DNA of 64,000 nt from Desulfofustis sp. PB-SRB1. Lineage in GTDB: Bacteria > Desulfobacterota > Desulfobulbia > Desulfobulbales > Desulfocapsaceae. Where the stretch lies: positions 1 through 64,000 of the forward strand of contig JAEQMT010000057.1 of assembly GCA_016722945.1 (NCBI GenBank). Reading direction: 5' to 3'. The translations under genes were made by a program, and so were the position numbers. The notes under the pieces are model-generated. The model saw only the letters and a program-made list of their open reading frames with translations, was not told the origin of the DNA and did not search any database. Of the stretch, positions 7,156 through 15,498 are shown one piece after another (the stretch's first letter is position 1; every line of letters starts with the position of its first letter).

Positions 7156-8304
7156 CTAGAAAAATTCACCATTCCACAGTTTGGCTGCAAAATCATGGGC
7201 CGGGATGATTTCGATATTGTCTTCCGTGCGGCGCATCTTGGGCTCGTTGCACACCACCAATCTTCGCTTTACGTTGGGATGATCAATAATCAGGCTTCTG
7301 AGCCCTTTAAGATGGCTTGCATGGATGGTACCGGTTGCTTTTGCCTCAATGGCAATTTCACAATCATTGATGATGAAATCTACCTCCGTACCGCCGGCAA
7401 GTCGCCAATAGTAAAGTTCCGCAAAGGCCTCGCGGTATTTGTTATAGGCGGATAGCTCATGGAAGCACCAGTTTTCAAATGCTTTGCCAAACAGTTCGGA
7501 ACCTGGAGCTAGGGGGCCTCGTTTGGCAAGAAAATTTACAACACCAACGTCCGCGAAGTAAAACTTTGAGGCTGCCGCAATACGCCGTTTGGGCCGTTTG
7601 CGGTAACTGGGCAGCCATCTGCCGAGCAAGGTGTCTTCTAATATCTGAAAATACTCCCTGACCGTCTGGCTCGACACTCCGCAGTCTCTGGCAATCGTGG
7701 AAAAGTTTACCGGTTCGGTGTCGGAGAGCGAGGCAAGACCAAGGAAGTTTGAAAATATCGGCAGGGTGCGCACCAGGCCTTCAGCGGCCACTTCTTCTTT
7801 CAGGTAATTTGAGACATAAGCATCGAGAAGCCGGTGCGGCTTGGTACTGAGATATACCCTGGGCAGATATCCTTGGTTTATAATCTTGCAGAGGTCAAAT
7901 TCTTGTCCCAGTTCAACCGATACAAAGCCGAACATCTCATAGCGTATCGCCCGGCCGCCCAGTAGATTGGCATGGCCCCTTCGTATTTTCCTGGCACTTG
8001 ATCCACACAGGGCGAAATGTATGTTGAGGTTTTCGTGAAGCCAGTGTACCTCATCGAGCAGGATTGGTAATTTTTGCACCTCGTCAATGACCACGAACGG
8101 GGTGCTATCGAGGCTGAGCAATTCCTGACGGAGACGCTCCGGGTTGTTGAGATAACGCCGATATTCTTCTGATTTTAATAAATCGACCCAGACTGCATCC
8201 GGATAGAGTTGCCGCAATAGTGTCGTCTTACCGGTTTGACGCGGACCCCACAAAAAGAAGGTCTCAGTGCCCGGCGGAGGCAGTTTCAGTTTTCTCTTAT
8301 GCAT
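7156..8304 (-). CDS. AAA_14 / DUF4143 ATPase
   Basis: A 382-residue protein with an N-terminal P-loop ATPase (Walker A GPRQTGKT at residues 20-27; Walker B-like FVVIDEVQKLP) and a C-terminal DUF4143 restriction-endonuclease-like half, including FYFADVGVVNFLA and the nuclease-like EVDFIINDCEIAIEAKATG near residues 312-330. These proteins are common in bacterial accessory regions; function is unresolved. The E-VDF-x-EAK residues of the PD-(D/E)XK-like core are intact. A palindrome lies just upstream, suggesting autoregulation. A degraded relative occurs at 22654-22938 and another paralogue at 39463-40659. Confidence 0.85.
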   Translation of the reverse strand: MHKRKLKLPPPGTETFFLWGPRQTGKTTLLRQLYPDAVWVDLLKSEEYRRYLNNPERLRQELLSLDSTPFVVIDEVQKLPILLDEVHWLHENLNIHFALCGSSARKIRRGHANLLGGRAIRYEMFGFVSVELGQEFDLCKIINQGYLPRVYLSTKPHRLLDAYVSNYLKEEVAAEGLVRTLPIFSNFLGLASLSDTEPVNFSTIARDCGVSSQTVREYFQILEDTLLGRWLPSYRKRPKRRIAAASKFYFADVGVVNFLAKRGPLAPGSELFGKAFENWCFHELSAYNKYREAFAELYYWRLAGGTEVDFIINDCEIAIEAKATGTIHASHLKGLRSLIIDHPNVKRRLVVCNEPKMRRTEDNIEIIPAHDFAAKLWNGEFF

Positions 8305-8344
8305 ATGAAAAGGTATGAAAAATTACAATGTAACTATAAAATAT

Positions 8345-8359
8345 CATGTAATTTACATG
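8345..8359 (-). promoter_or_regulatory. Perfect palindrome upstream of AAA/DUF4143 gene
   Basis: CATGTAATTTACATG is a perfect 15-base palindrome 41 bases upstream of the ATPase start, in an AT-rich leader. A half-site TCATGTAA recurs at 8433. A binding site for a repressor is the simplest reading; the regulator is unknown. Confidence 0.35.
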
Positions 8360-8456
8360 TTTCAATCTATTTCTTATCGTTTTTACCATCGAGTTTTATG
8401 TCGGGTATGCTTTACACGGTTGCGTGACCATGTCATGTAATGGCTATGATACTATA

Positions 8457-8528
8457 CGGGAACTTTGCAAGGTTGCCTTTTCACTTAATCTCATCGCTAC
8501 TCCCAAAATTTTATCCTGGCAACAAATG
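8457..8528. repeat. Palindromic MITE-like element, copy B (left half only)
   Basis: CGGGAACTTTGCAAGGTTGCC, then CTTAATCTCATCGCTACTCC and AAAATTTTATCCTGGCAA match the left half of the type element at 59272; the right half is missing. The truncation point lies about 40 bp before the promoter of the phd-vapC pair. Confidence 0.55.
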
Positions 8529-8569
8529 TAATCTACCAGTGCAAAACGGATCAGGGCAGTTGTTAACGA

Positions 8570-8598
8570 TTGACTTGGCTATATACTTGTTCTAGTAT
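8570..8598 (+). promoter_or_regulatory. Promoter of phd-vapC, probable leaderless transcript
   Basis: TTGACT (8570-8575) and TAGTAT (8593-8598) are spaced by 17 bases. The antitoxin ATG is at 8605, where transcription would start for this promoter, and no Shine-Dalgarno sequence precedes it. This implies a leaderless mRNA for the antitoxin. Confidence 0.55.
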
Positions 8599-8604
8599 GT
8601 GACC

Positions 8605-8859
8605 ATGATTGCGCTCAATGTCCATGAGGCGAAGGTTCGCCTATCATCTTTGCTTGCTGCCGTGCAGGAGGGTGAAACGGTGGTGATTTGTAAACGCAAC
8701 ATACCGGTCGCTGAGTTGCGCTTACTGCCTGTCGCACCCACGTCAAAACGCCCGATTGGGTTGGCGGTAGACGATTTTCCAGGTTTTGCCCTAGACAGTC
8801 GCTTTTTCGAGCCGTTGCCCGATGATGTTGTAGCTGGGTTTTACGGCCAGCAATCCTGA
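8605..8859 (+). CDS. Phd/YefM-family antitoxin
   Basis: An 84-residue antitoxin starting MIALNVHEAKVRLSSLLAAVQEGETV, the typical Phd/YefM N-terminal fold (beta strand, then helix with LSxLL), followed by ICKRNIPVAELRLLPV. The C-terminal tail DDFPGFALDSRFFEPLPDD is the toxin-binding extension that replaces the usual GLAKG-FxxP segment. A GTG at 8599 could add two residues but falls directly at the end of the -10 element, so I prefer the ATG. It is followed by a PIN toxin 4 bases downstream. Cytosolic, binds DNA as a dimer and neutralises VapC. Confidence 0.85.
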   Translation: MIALNVHEAKVRLSSLLAAVQEGETVVICKRNIPVAELRLLPVAPTSKRPIGLAVDDFPGFALDSRFFEPLPDDVVAGFYGQQS

Positions 8860-8863
8860 ACAC

Positions 8864-9250
8864 ATGGATGTGCTGCTTGATACGTGTACGTTTTTGTGGG
8901 TTATTTTTGATGCTCCAGAGCTCTCCGATACGGCCCGGAGACTCTTTCAGAAACCAGAAAATAAGGTGTTCCTGAGCGCCGCATCAAGCTGGGAACTTAC
9001 CATAAAGCAATCACTGGGACGGTTATCGCTTCCTGAATCAGCCGGCGCGTTCGTAACGTCACAGCGTGAGAAACACAACATAGAGACACTGGCCATAACC
9101 GAAGCGGCCACGTTTCACCTTGCTACCTTGCCATTGTATCATAAGGACCCATTTGATCGCATTATTGTATGCCAGGCGATCGAACATTCGCTGGTGATTC
9201 TCACTCCAGATCACCTGATTAGCCATTACCCGGTTCGGGTACTCTGGTAA
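8864..9250 (+). CDS. vapC: VapC-type PIN-domain toxin
   Basis: A 128-residue PIN-domain ribonuclease. MDVLLDTCTFLWVIFD carries the first catalytic Asp; the subgroup usually reads LLDTHTFLWW, so His is replaced by Cys here. SSWELTIKQSLGRL holds the conserved Glu, and HKDPFDRIIVCQAI holds the acidic pair near the C-terminus. All four acidic residues appear present, so activity is plausible. Family enzymes cleave tRNA or rRNA. It is paired with the Phd-type antitoxin immediately upstream, sharing its promoter. Confidence 0.88.
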   Translation: MDVLLDTCTFLWVIFDAPELSDTARRLFQKPENKVFLSAASSWELTIKQSLGRLSLPESAGAFVTSQREKHNIETLAITEAATFHLATLPLYHKDPFDRIIVCQAIEHSLVILTPDHLISHYPVRVLW

Positions 9251-9384
9251 TCAAGGAAGAAATGCTCCGACATCTTCCAGGACATTTTCCAGGGACATGA
9301 TATTTAATATAGCAAGGTGCGGTTGCGGCAATTGATGATGGAATCGTAAAAACCGTTATTACCGTTGTGGTGGAGCTGATCCTA

Positions 9385-9490
9385 TATCCATAATTATTTG
9401 AAATTACTGGGTTCCCGCTGTAGCCTGCCCTTGAGTGTTGTTATCGAGGGCGGGAATGACGGCAGCAAGCAATTTTGAGGTTTTTACGAG
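9385..9490. repeat. 105-bp dispersed repeat, copy 2
   Basis: Matches 6206-6309 closely, with the identical core TGCCCTTGAGTGTTGTTATC. Here the arms GGGTTCCCGC and GGGCGGGAATGAC are better matched than in copy 1, so this copy can form a hairpin. The region 9251-9385 upstream has no gene that I can support. Confidence 0.75.
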
Positions 9491-9602
9491 CTGACCATTG
9501 ATGACGCTTGAAAAAATGCGTGGGGGAAGATAGGGTGGTGCATACAATCATGGTTTGAAATGAGGGAGGTTTCACCGAGCAGCTATATATAACCGAGAGA
9601 AC

Positions 9603-9777
9603 ACGTTCAGGTTCCAGTGCGGATGAAAAGGGAATCCGGTGTAAAACCGGAACGGGCCCGCCGCTGTAATCTCTTGCCTTGTGTTAGCATAGGGAACTTT
9701 TTCGGCCACGTGAGCCACTGCGCATAGTGGGAAGGCCGCCGAAAAAGAGAGAAAGTCAGAAGACCTGCCTGAAACGT
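9603..9777 (+). promoter_or_regulatory. Cobalamin (AdoCbl) riboswitch aptamer
   Basis: Diagnostic aptamer segments occur in order: ACGTTCAGG (P1 5' strand), GGGAATCCGGTGTAAAACC, CGGGCCCGCCGCTGTAA, GAGCCACTG then TAGTGGGAAGGCCG (the B12-box region), AGTCAGAAGACCTGCC, and CCTGAAACGT closing P1. Cobalamin riboswitches turn genes off when B12 is bound. The downstream gene is a TonB-dependent receptor followed by corrinoid-binding proteins, consistent with this ligand. An extra small hairpin (AGTTCCC / GGGACTT) follows the aptamer before the terminator. Confidence 0.95.
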
Positions 9778-9831
9778 AATACTGAGTTCCCGTGGACAAG
9801 GGACTTGCTATTTCCGAGGTAATAAGGGCAC

Positions 9832-9862
9832 CCCCGGATCAATAACTGGTCCGGGGTTTTTT
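9832..9862 (+). terminator. Riboswitch-controlled intrinsic terminator
   Basis: CCCCGGA (9832-9838) pairs perfectly with TCCGGGG (9850-9856) and is followed by six T residues. It lies between the aptamer and the ATG of the receptor gene, so the riboswitch most likely acts by premature transcription termination, not by blocking translation. Confidence 0.9.
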
Positions 9863-9898
9863 CTTCCCCGGATGAATTTTCATGTGGAGGAAGAGACC

Positions 9899-11878
9899 AT
9901 GCCGAAGTATTACAACAGCCTGCTGTGCATTTCTCTACTTGCCGTCTGCACCCCGGCCGCGGCCCAGCAAGACGATGCACCCCCGACCATGATGGACGAA
10001 GTCGTGGTCACCGAGAGCCGCATCGAGGAGCGCAAGCGAGATGTCAGCGCCAACATCACCACCATCACCCGGGAAGATATCGAGCAATCCGCCAGCCGCG
10101 ATCTTGGTTCGCTCCTTGCCGAACGGGGACTCGGCCACGTCCAGAAATACCCGGGTAGTCTCACTTCCATCGGTGTTCGGGGGTTCAGAACCGATAGCCA
10201 CGGTAACGATCTGCAGGGCAAGGTGCTCATCCTGCTTGACGGGCGTCGGGCCGGAACGGGAAATGCCACCAAGATACTTACCGAAAATATTGAACGCGTC
10301 GAAGTCATCCGCGGACCCGGTTCGGTGCAGTACGGCTCCGCCGGCATCGGCGGGGTGATTAACGTGATCACCAGAAAAGGCACCGACAACTCCGCCTATG
10401 TCAGGGGGGGCGGCGGCTCGTTCGGGCGCTGGGAGGCTGCCGCCGGCGGCACCGCCCTGACCAAGGGCTTTGATTTTGCCGGTGCCCTGAGTTACCTGAC
10501 CTACGACGATTACGATACCGGCGGCGGCGACACCTTTGCCAATACCGGCATTGATGGCCAGTACGGGGTCAGCCTGCAGGGTGGCTACACTTTTTCCGAG
10601 CGCCATCGGCTCGGCCTGATCTTCACCGGTTTCGACGTCGACCACGCCGGTAGCCCGGGGTACCTCAGCGTCAATGACCTCGACGACTATTCCGACAAAA
10701 GCAACTATTCGCTGGACGCACGCTATACCGGGGCGACCGAGAGCGGCGCCTACCAGTGGATGGCGCGCTACTTCTTCGGTAAAGATAAAGACAAGTGGTA
10801 CAATCCCACCGCCTCCAACCCGGATTTCTGGGATACCGGCATTCCCTCGGAACGCACCACCGACCAGCAGGGCGCCCAGGCTCAGATCACCGGCCTTTTC
10901 GGCATGCATACTCTGACCGCTGGTTTCGACTGGGTGGACTACAAGGTGGAAAGTTCCTTTTCACCCCAGGACAGCACCTATCATAACCCGGCCCTTTTTC
11001 TGCTCGGCAAAGGTTCATATCTTAACGATAGTCTGATTGTCAGTTTCGGTATGCGCTACGACTGGTTCAAGGTAGAGGTGAAAGAACCGCGGGGAAGGGA
11101 GGAAGATCAGACCAATTGGGCTCCCAAAATCGGCATCGCCTGGCTGCCCATGGATAATCTGAAGCTCAGGGCGCAATACGCCCAGGGCTTCATGATGCCC
11201 TCCGCCGATCAGCTGGCCATCGACTCCACCGCCTTTGGCAGGCGAACCGTCGGTAACCCCAATCTTGATCCGGAAAGCAGTAACACTTACGAGGTCGGCG
11301 CCGATTATTTTCAGTCCGGTTTTGATGGCTCTTTGACCTACTTTCACACCGATTTCAAAGACAAGATTGTCACCGATTTCCTCTCAGACGGTAGCCAGAG
11401 CTGGATAAACAGCGGTGATGCCACCATCGCCGGCTTTGAAATCGAGCTCGGTTACGACCTCGGCGTACCGATGGGGTGGCAATGGGAGGTGCGGCCCTAT
11501 GTGAACGCTACCCTGTTGACCCAGCTCGAAGATGAGGAGACCGGGGAAGATCTGCTCTACATTCCCGACACCAGTCTTGCAACCGGTATCTCGGTGAGCA
11601 ACGGGATGGGCACCTTCGGCCGCTTCAACGTCGCCTATTACAGTTCTCAGGATGTCCAGGATTGGGAGTCGGGCGCCTTTCCCGCCCCGATCGTCAGCCT
11701 GGACGGCTTTACCGTGGCCGATCTGGTGGGCGCCTATAAATTTTATGAAAATCCCACATACGGCGCCTTCACCCTGCGCGGCGAGATCAACAATATTTTT
11801 GATGAGGAGTACTCGTACGTAAAAGGCTACCCGATGCCCGGCATCAACTTTTATCTCGGTCTGCGCTGGGATTTCTAG
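9899..11878 (+). CDS. TonB-dependent outer-membrane receptor (BtuB-like, corrinoid)
   Basis: About 659 residues. The ATG at 9899 has GGAGG 8 bases upstream and yields a signal peptide (MPKYYNSLLCISLLAV...AAA); the in-frame ATG at 9872 lies inside the terminator trail and is rejected. After cleavage comes a TonB box-like DEVVVTES, a plug domain with RGPGSVQYGSAGIGGVINVI, and a 22-strand-type barrel ending in an aromatic residue (LGLRWDF). Control by a cobalamin riboswitch and the following BtuF/CbiZ genes identify the substrate as cobalamin or another corrinoid. It takes energy from the ExbB-ExbD-TonB complex encoded downstream. Confidence 0.92.
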   Translation: MPKYYNSLLCISLLAVCTPAAAQQDDAPPTMMDEVVVTESRIEERKRDVSANITTITREDIEQSASRDLGSLLAERGLGHVQKYPGSLTSIGVRGFRTDSHGNDLQGKVLILLDGRRAGTGNATKILTENIERVEVIRGPGSVQYGSAGIGGVINVITRKGTDNSAYVRGGGGSFGRWEAAAGGTALTKGFDFAGALSYLTYDDYDTGGGDTFANTGIDGQYGVSLQGGYTFSERHRLGLIFTGFDVDHAGSPGYLSVNDLDDYSDKSNYSLDARYTGATESGAYQWMARYFFGKDKDKWYNPTASNPDFWDTGIPSERTTDQQGAQAQITGLFGMHTLTAGFDWVDYKVESSFSPQDSTYHNPALFLLGKGSYLNDSLIVSFGMRYDWFKVEVKEPRGREEDQTNWAPKIGIAWLPMDNLKLRAQYAQGFMMPSADQLAIDSTAFGRRTVGNPNLDPESSNTYEVGADYFQSGFDGSLTYFHTDFKDKIVTDFLSDGSQSWINSGDATIAGFEIELGYDLGVPMGWQWEVRPYVNATLLTQLEDEETGEDLLYIPDTSLATGISVSNGMGTFGRFNVAYYSSQDVQDWESGAFPAPIVSLDGFTVADLVGAYKFYENPTYGAFTLRGEINNIFDEEYSYVKGYPMPGINFYLGLRWDF

Positions 11879-12014
11879 GAGCGGTTTGGTGGCAGTTTCC
11901 ATTACCATCATGAAACTGAGGGTTCTGTTTCACGGCCTCACTTTTTGCTCCACACCCCATCACTGACGACGGGACTATGACTTACCTATCGGACGACACA
12001 GAGTGAGGCCGCCC

Positions 12015-14021
12015 ATGGTCATGAGAATTTTTCTTATAGTCAGTCTGCTTTTTTTGCCCGGAGCGATCTTCGGATCCGACTACCCACTTGCTTTTGTCGA
12101 CTCGAGCGATACTGAAATCATCATCGACAGTCGCCCGAAGCGGGTGGTTTCCCTGGTGCCGTCGATCACCGAGATGCTTCTTGCCATCGGTGCCGAAGAT
12201 ACCATTGTCGGCCGTACCTACCACTCGGTGTTGCCGCATCAGGTTGCCGCCAAGCCCGTAGTCGGCGGCTTTTTCAGGCCCGATCTAAGGCGAGCGGCCG
12301 CCTTTGAGCCCGACCTCGTGTTCTACTCAACCATTCAGCAACAGGTGGGCCACGCGTTCGCGGATGATGTAACCCTGATTAACCTGTCAGCCGATTCGAT
12401 AGCTGAGAGTTTCGAACATATCAGGTTGCTGGGCCGGATCTTTGATCGCCAGGCCCAGGCTGAGGCGCTGATTGCCGAACAGCAGCGGCTGCTTGATCTG
12501 ATCGAGGCCAAGACTGATCCGGTGCCTGCCGCCCAGCGGCCACGGGTTGTCCGGCTGATGGGCCGCGATTCGGTTATGGCTCCGGGGGATGACTCCTTTC
12601 AAAACGAATATATCAGGCGGGCCGGCGGCATCCCGCCCACGTTTGGCCTGAACGGTTCAGTGGGAGAAGTTGATCTGGCCGACTGGCAGGCATTCAACCC
12701 CCAGGTCATCTATGGGTGCGGCGGCGATAGAGATCTCCTGAGTGTGCTGGAGCAACCCGGTTGGAAGGATGTCGAGGCGGTGCGCAACCAGCGTATCATC
12801 TTTTTTCCCTGCGATCTTACCTGCCGAGTGGCCACTCACACCGGCCATTTCGTTGCCTGGCTGGCCGCAAGGCTTCACAAAGAGCGGTTCAGCGATGTTT
12901 CCCTGCAGTTGTATGCCGACCGTGTCGTCAGCCGGGAATTTTTCGAGCTGCCCTATGAGTATGTGGAGTCGGCCCGGCTGGTGGAGAGCGATATCAGGGA
13001 TTTTCGTAACAAGAGCGTACTGCTTGAGCTTGACCGGCCGATGACGGTGCTGTCCACCCTGGAGGGCTGGCGTGACAACATCCGTTTTGTCGGCAACCAC
13101 TATTTTCCGCCACCCGCCTGGGGGCTCGGTCACCGGCAGGGCCTGGATGGGCTCAGGAATCGCACCCTGGCGGCCCTGGGGCTGCCACCATCCGAAACGG
13201 CCCTGCTCTTCACCGGGGCTGACATGGACAACCTCGCCATTGTCAGCCATTCTTATCGTGATATGGAGATTACCGCGCTGGTGACCGCCGGGGTGCGCGG
13301 CAACGCCGTTCGCATGGCAATCGATGAGGGACTCTACTATGAACTGGGCGATGGTAGTGGCGACAACCAGTCCGGTACCATCAATATCATGATTGTAACC
13401 AATACCACCCTCTCGCCCCGGGCCATGAGCCGGGCCCTGATCAGTGCCACCGAGGCCAAAACGGCGGCCCTGCAGGATCTGGATATTCGTTCCAGCGCCA
13501 GTGGGATGGTCAATCCGGCCACCGGCACCGGCACCGATAATATCCTCGTAGTCCAGGGCAGCGGACCGGCCATCGATGCCACCGGCGGCCACACCAGGAT
13601 GGGTGAATTGATTGGTCGGGCCGTGTACGACGGCGTCCATGAGGCGGTTCTCAAACAAAACTGCCTGATCGCCCGGCGCCCCGTTTTTCAGCGTCTTGGC
13701 GAGCGCGGCATCAGCCTCCGGGAGATTGATGGTCAGTGCGGCTCAGATTCGACCGGCCAGGCAGGGCTCGAGCATCTGCTGCTTGAGCCACGCTATGAGT
13801 CGTTCATCAACAGTGCACTGGTCATCAGTGACGCCCATGAACGGGGATTGGTCGGGGATCTCTCATCATTTACCGACTGGTGCCAGGGGATTGCCGATGA
13901 AATCGCCGGCGAACCGGTGGTGTTTGCGCCGATAGACGATGATACCCTGCCCGAGACCATACGCCTGGCGTTGGGCGCCCTGACCAGCGGTCTGTGCGCA
14001 CACACTGCGATAAGCCGGTAA
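12015..14021 (+). CDS. BtuF-CbiZ fusion: corrinoid-binding protein with adenosylcobinamide amidohydrolase
   Basis: About 668 residues. A signal peptide (MVMRIFLIVSLLFLPGAIFG) leads to a periplasmic-binding-protein type III domain, residues about 35-290 (RVVSLVPSITEMLLAIGA; MAPGDDSFQNEYIRRAGG), typical of BtuF. A linker follows, then a CbiZ domain at about 395-570: TAGVRGNAVRM, GTINIMIVTNTTLSPRAMSRA, ATGTGTDNILVVQGSG. CbiZ hydrolyses the amide bond of adenosylcobinamide to cobyric acid for salvage. A further 100-residue C-terminal segment is not recognised. The ATG at 12015 has AGG upstream; a GTG at 12003 is possible. If exported, CbiZ would act in the periplasm, which is unusual. It follows the receptor under the B12 riboswitch. 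Confidence 0.85.
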   Translation: MVMRIFLIVSLLFLPGAIFGSDYPLAFVDSSDTEIIIDSRPKRVVSLVPSITEMLLAIGAEDTIVGRTYHSVLPHQVAAKPVVGGFFRPDLRRAAAFEPDLVFYSTIQQQVGHAFADDVTLINLSADSIAESFEHIRLLGRIFDRQAQAEALIAEQQRLLDLIEAKTDPVPAAQRPRVVRLMGRDSVMAPGDDSFQNEYIRRAGGIPPTFGLNGSVGEVDLADWQAFNPQVIYGCGGDRDLLSVLEQPGWKDVEAVRNQRIIFFPCDLTCRVATHTGHFVAWLAARLHKERFSDVSLQLYADRVVSREFFELPYEYVESARLVESDIRDFRNKSVLLELDRPMTVLSTLEGWRDNIRFVGNHYFPPPAWGLGHRQGLDGLRNRTLAALGLPPSETALLFTGADMDNLAIVSHSYRDMEITALVTAGVRGNAVRMAIDEGLYYELGDGSGDNQSGTINIMIVTNTTLSPRAMSRALISATEAKTAALQDLDIRSSASGMVNPATGTGTDNILVVQGSGPAIDATGGHTRMGELIGRAVYDGVHEAVLKQNCLIARRPVFQRLGERGISLREIDGQCGSDSTGQAGLEHLLLEPRYESFINSALVISDAHERGLVGDLSSFTDWCQGIADEIAGEPVVFAPIDDDTLPETIRLALGALTSGLCAHTAISR

Positions 14022-14031
14022 GACGGATCTT

Positions 14032-14859
14032 ATGCTACGCTACCTCATATTGCTCGTGTTCTTATTGGTGCCGGTCGACGCCTGGGCGACGGTCGCCCAG
14101 CGCATTGTCTCTCTGGGCCCGATCAACACCGAGAACGTGTTTCTGCTTGGCGCCGGTGACCGGCTGGTGGGCAACACCGTTTATTGCGTGAGGCCGAAGG
14201 AGGCTGCCGATATCGAGAAGGTCGGTACTGTCATGCAGGTTTCGGTTGAAAAAATCATCAGCCTGAAACCGGATATTGTCCTCACCTCCGGTCTTACCCA
14301 GCCGGATCAGCTGAAGATGCTCGAAGCCTCCGGCATTGAGCTATTGCACTTCAGGCAACCGGTTAGTTTTGCCCAGAGCTGTGAGCAGCTTCTGCTGCTC
14401 GGTGAAACCCTCGGCCTCAGGGGCCGCGCTGAGACGATCATCGCTGAGTTGGACAAGGAGATTGCCGCCATTCAGACCAGGCTTGCGGGGCTGCCCCGGC
14501 CCCGGGTACTGTTGCAGATTGGCGCCAATCCACTCTATGTGAGCGGTAACGACTCTTTTATGAGCGATTTTATCAGGCTGGGGGGTGGCACTAACCCCTT
14601 CGCTGAGCTTTCATCGGGAAGAATCAACTATGAGCGGGCCATCGCCGCCAACCCCGAGGTGATTGTTATTGCCATGATGGGTTCTGAGACGGGGATCGCC
14701 GCGGCCGAGAAAAAGAAGTGGGAGACGCTCACGGTCATCAAGGCGGTAGCGGACAACCGGGTGCACATGGTTGATCCTAATCTGGCCTGCAGCCCGTCGC
14801 CGGCAACTTTTGTCGAGGCATTGAAGATTATCGTCGGATTCATTCATCCGCAACTCTGA
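14032..14859 (+). CDS. Second BtuF-like substrate-binding protein
   Basis: A 275-residue periplasmic binding protein of the cobalamin/ferric-siderophore type. A signal peptide (MLRYLILLVFLLVPVDAWA) precedes QRIVSLGPINTENVFLLGAGDRLVGNTVYC and a C-terminal lobe with VSGNDSFMSDFIRLGGGTNPFAEL. The rigid inter-lobe helix of type III binding proteins is apparent. It starts 10 bases after the BtuF-CbiZ gene, in the same operon, but the BtuC permease and BtuD ATPase are missing here. It may pass ligand to a permease encoded elsewhere, and could differ in ligand from the first BtuF. Confidence 0.85.
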   Translation: MLRYLILLVFLLVPVDAWATVAQRIVSLGPINTENVFLLGAGDRLVGNTVYCVRPKEAADIEKVGTVMQVSVEKIISLKPDIVLTSGLTQPDQLKMLEASGIELLHFRQPVSFAQSCEQLLLLGETLGLRGRAETIIAELDKEIAAIQTRLAGLPRPRVLLQIGANPLYVSGNDSFMSDFIRLGGGTNPFAELSSGRINYERAIAANPEVIVIAMMGSETGIAAAEKKKWETLTVIKAVADNRVHMVDPNLACSPSPATFVEALKIIVGFIHPQL

Positions 14860-14868
14860 GCTGATAAG

Positions 14869-15498
14869 ATGGTACGCGTCTATGAATTTTTTCTGAGCGG
14901 CGGGCCGGTGATGTGGCCGCTGCTCGCCTGTTCGCTGGTGGTGGTGACCGTGATCATCGAGCGGGTACTGTTCTGGTATGGGCTCAATGCCCGGCGTGAT
15001 CGAAAATTGATGAATACAGTTCTCAGTCTGGCGGAGCAGGGTGAGTGGGAGCAGATTAAGATCCGCACCGAGGGCAACCGGGATTACGTGATCACCGTGC
15101 TGGTGGTGGGGATCCTGCATCGCGATTTCGACATGGGTGCGGCCATGGAGGCGGAGACTGAAATGGTGCTGCAGCGCATGAACCGGTTCATGCCGGTGCT
15201 TGATACGATGATTACGGTGGCCCCGCTGTTGGGCATTTTGGGCACGGTACTGGGGATCATCAGCTCGTTTAAGATGCTCGGTGCCGAAGGAATCGCCGAC
15301 CCGAAACTGGTCACGGCCGGTATTGCCCAGGCGCTGGTTACCACCGCCACCGGCCTGATTATCTCAATTTCGGCGGTCATCCCGTATAACTACTTCAACA
15401 CGAGAATAGACCGTGCCCTGCACGGCATCACCACCTATGCCACCAGCCTGGAGGTGGTCTATAAGAAACTGGTGAGAAGCGTCGAGTACAGACCATGA
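14869..15498 (+). CDS. exbB: ExbB/TolQ/MotA-family proton channel protein
   Basis: A 209-residue inner-membrane protein with three transmembrane segments (about residues 14-32, 110-132 and 150-175). The region MITVAPLLGILGTVLGIISSFKML and the segment GIAQALVTTATGLIISI are hallmarks of ExbB/TolQ/MotA. ExbB with ExbD forms the proton-motive-force motor that drives TonB. The gene overlaps exbD by 4 bases (ATGA), and the position directly behind receptor and binding proteins indicates a motor dedicated to corrinoid uptake. Confidence 0.93.
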   Translation: MVRVYEFFLSGGPVMWPLLACSLVVVTVIIERVLFWYGLNARRDRKLMNTVLSLAEQGEWEQIKIRTEGNRDYVITVLVVGILHRDFDMGAAMEAETEMVLQRMNRFMPVLDTMITVAPLLGILGTVLGIISSFKMLGAEGIADPKLVTAGIAQALVTTATGLIISISAVIPYNYFNTRIDRALHGITTYATSLEVVYKKLVRSVEYRP

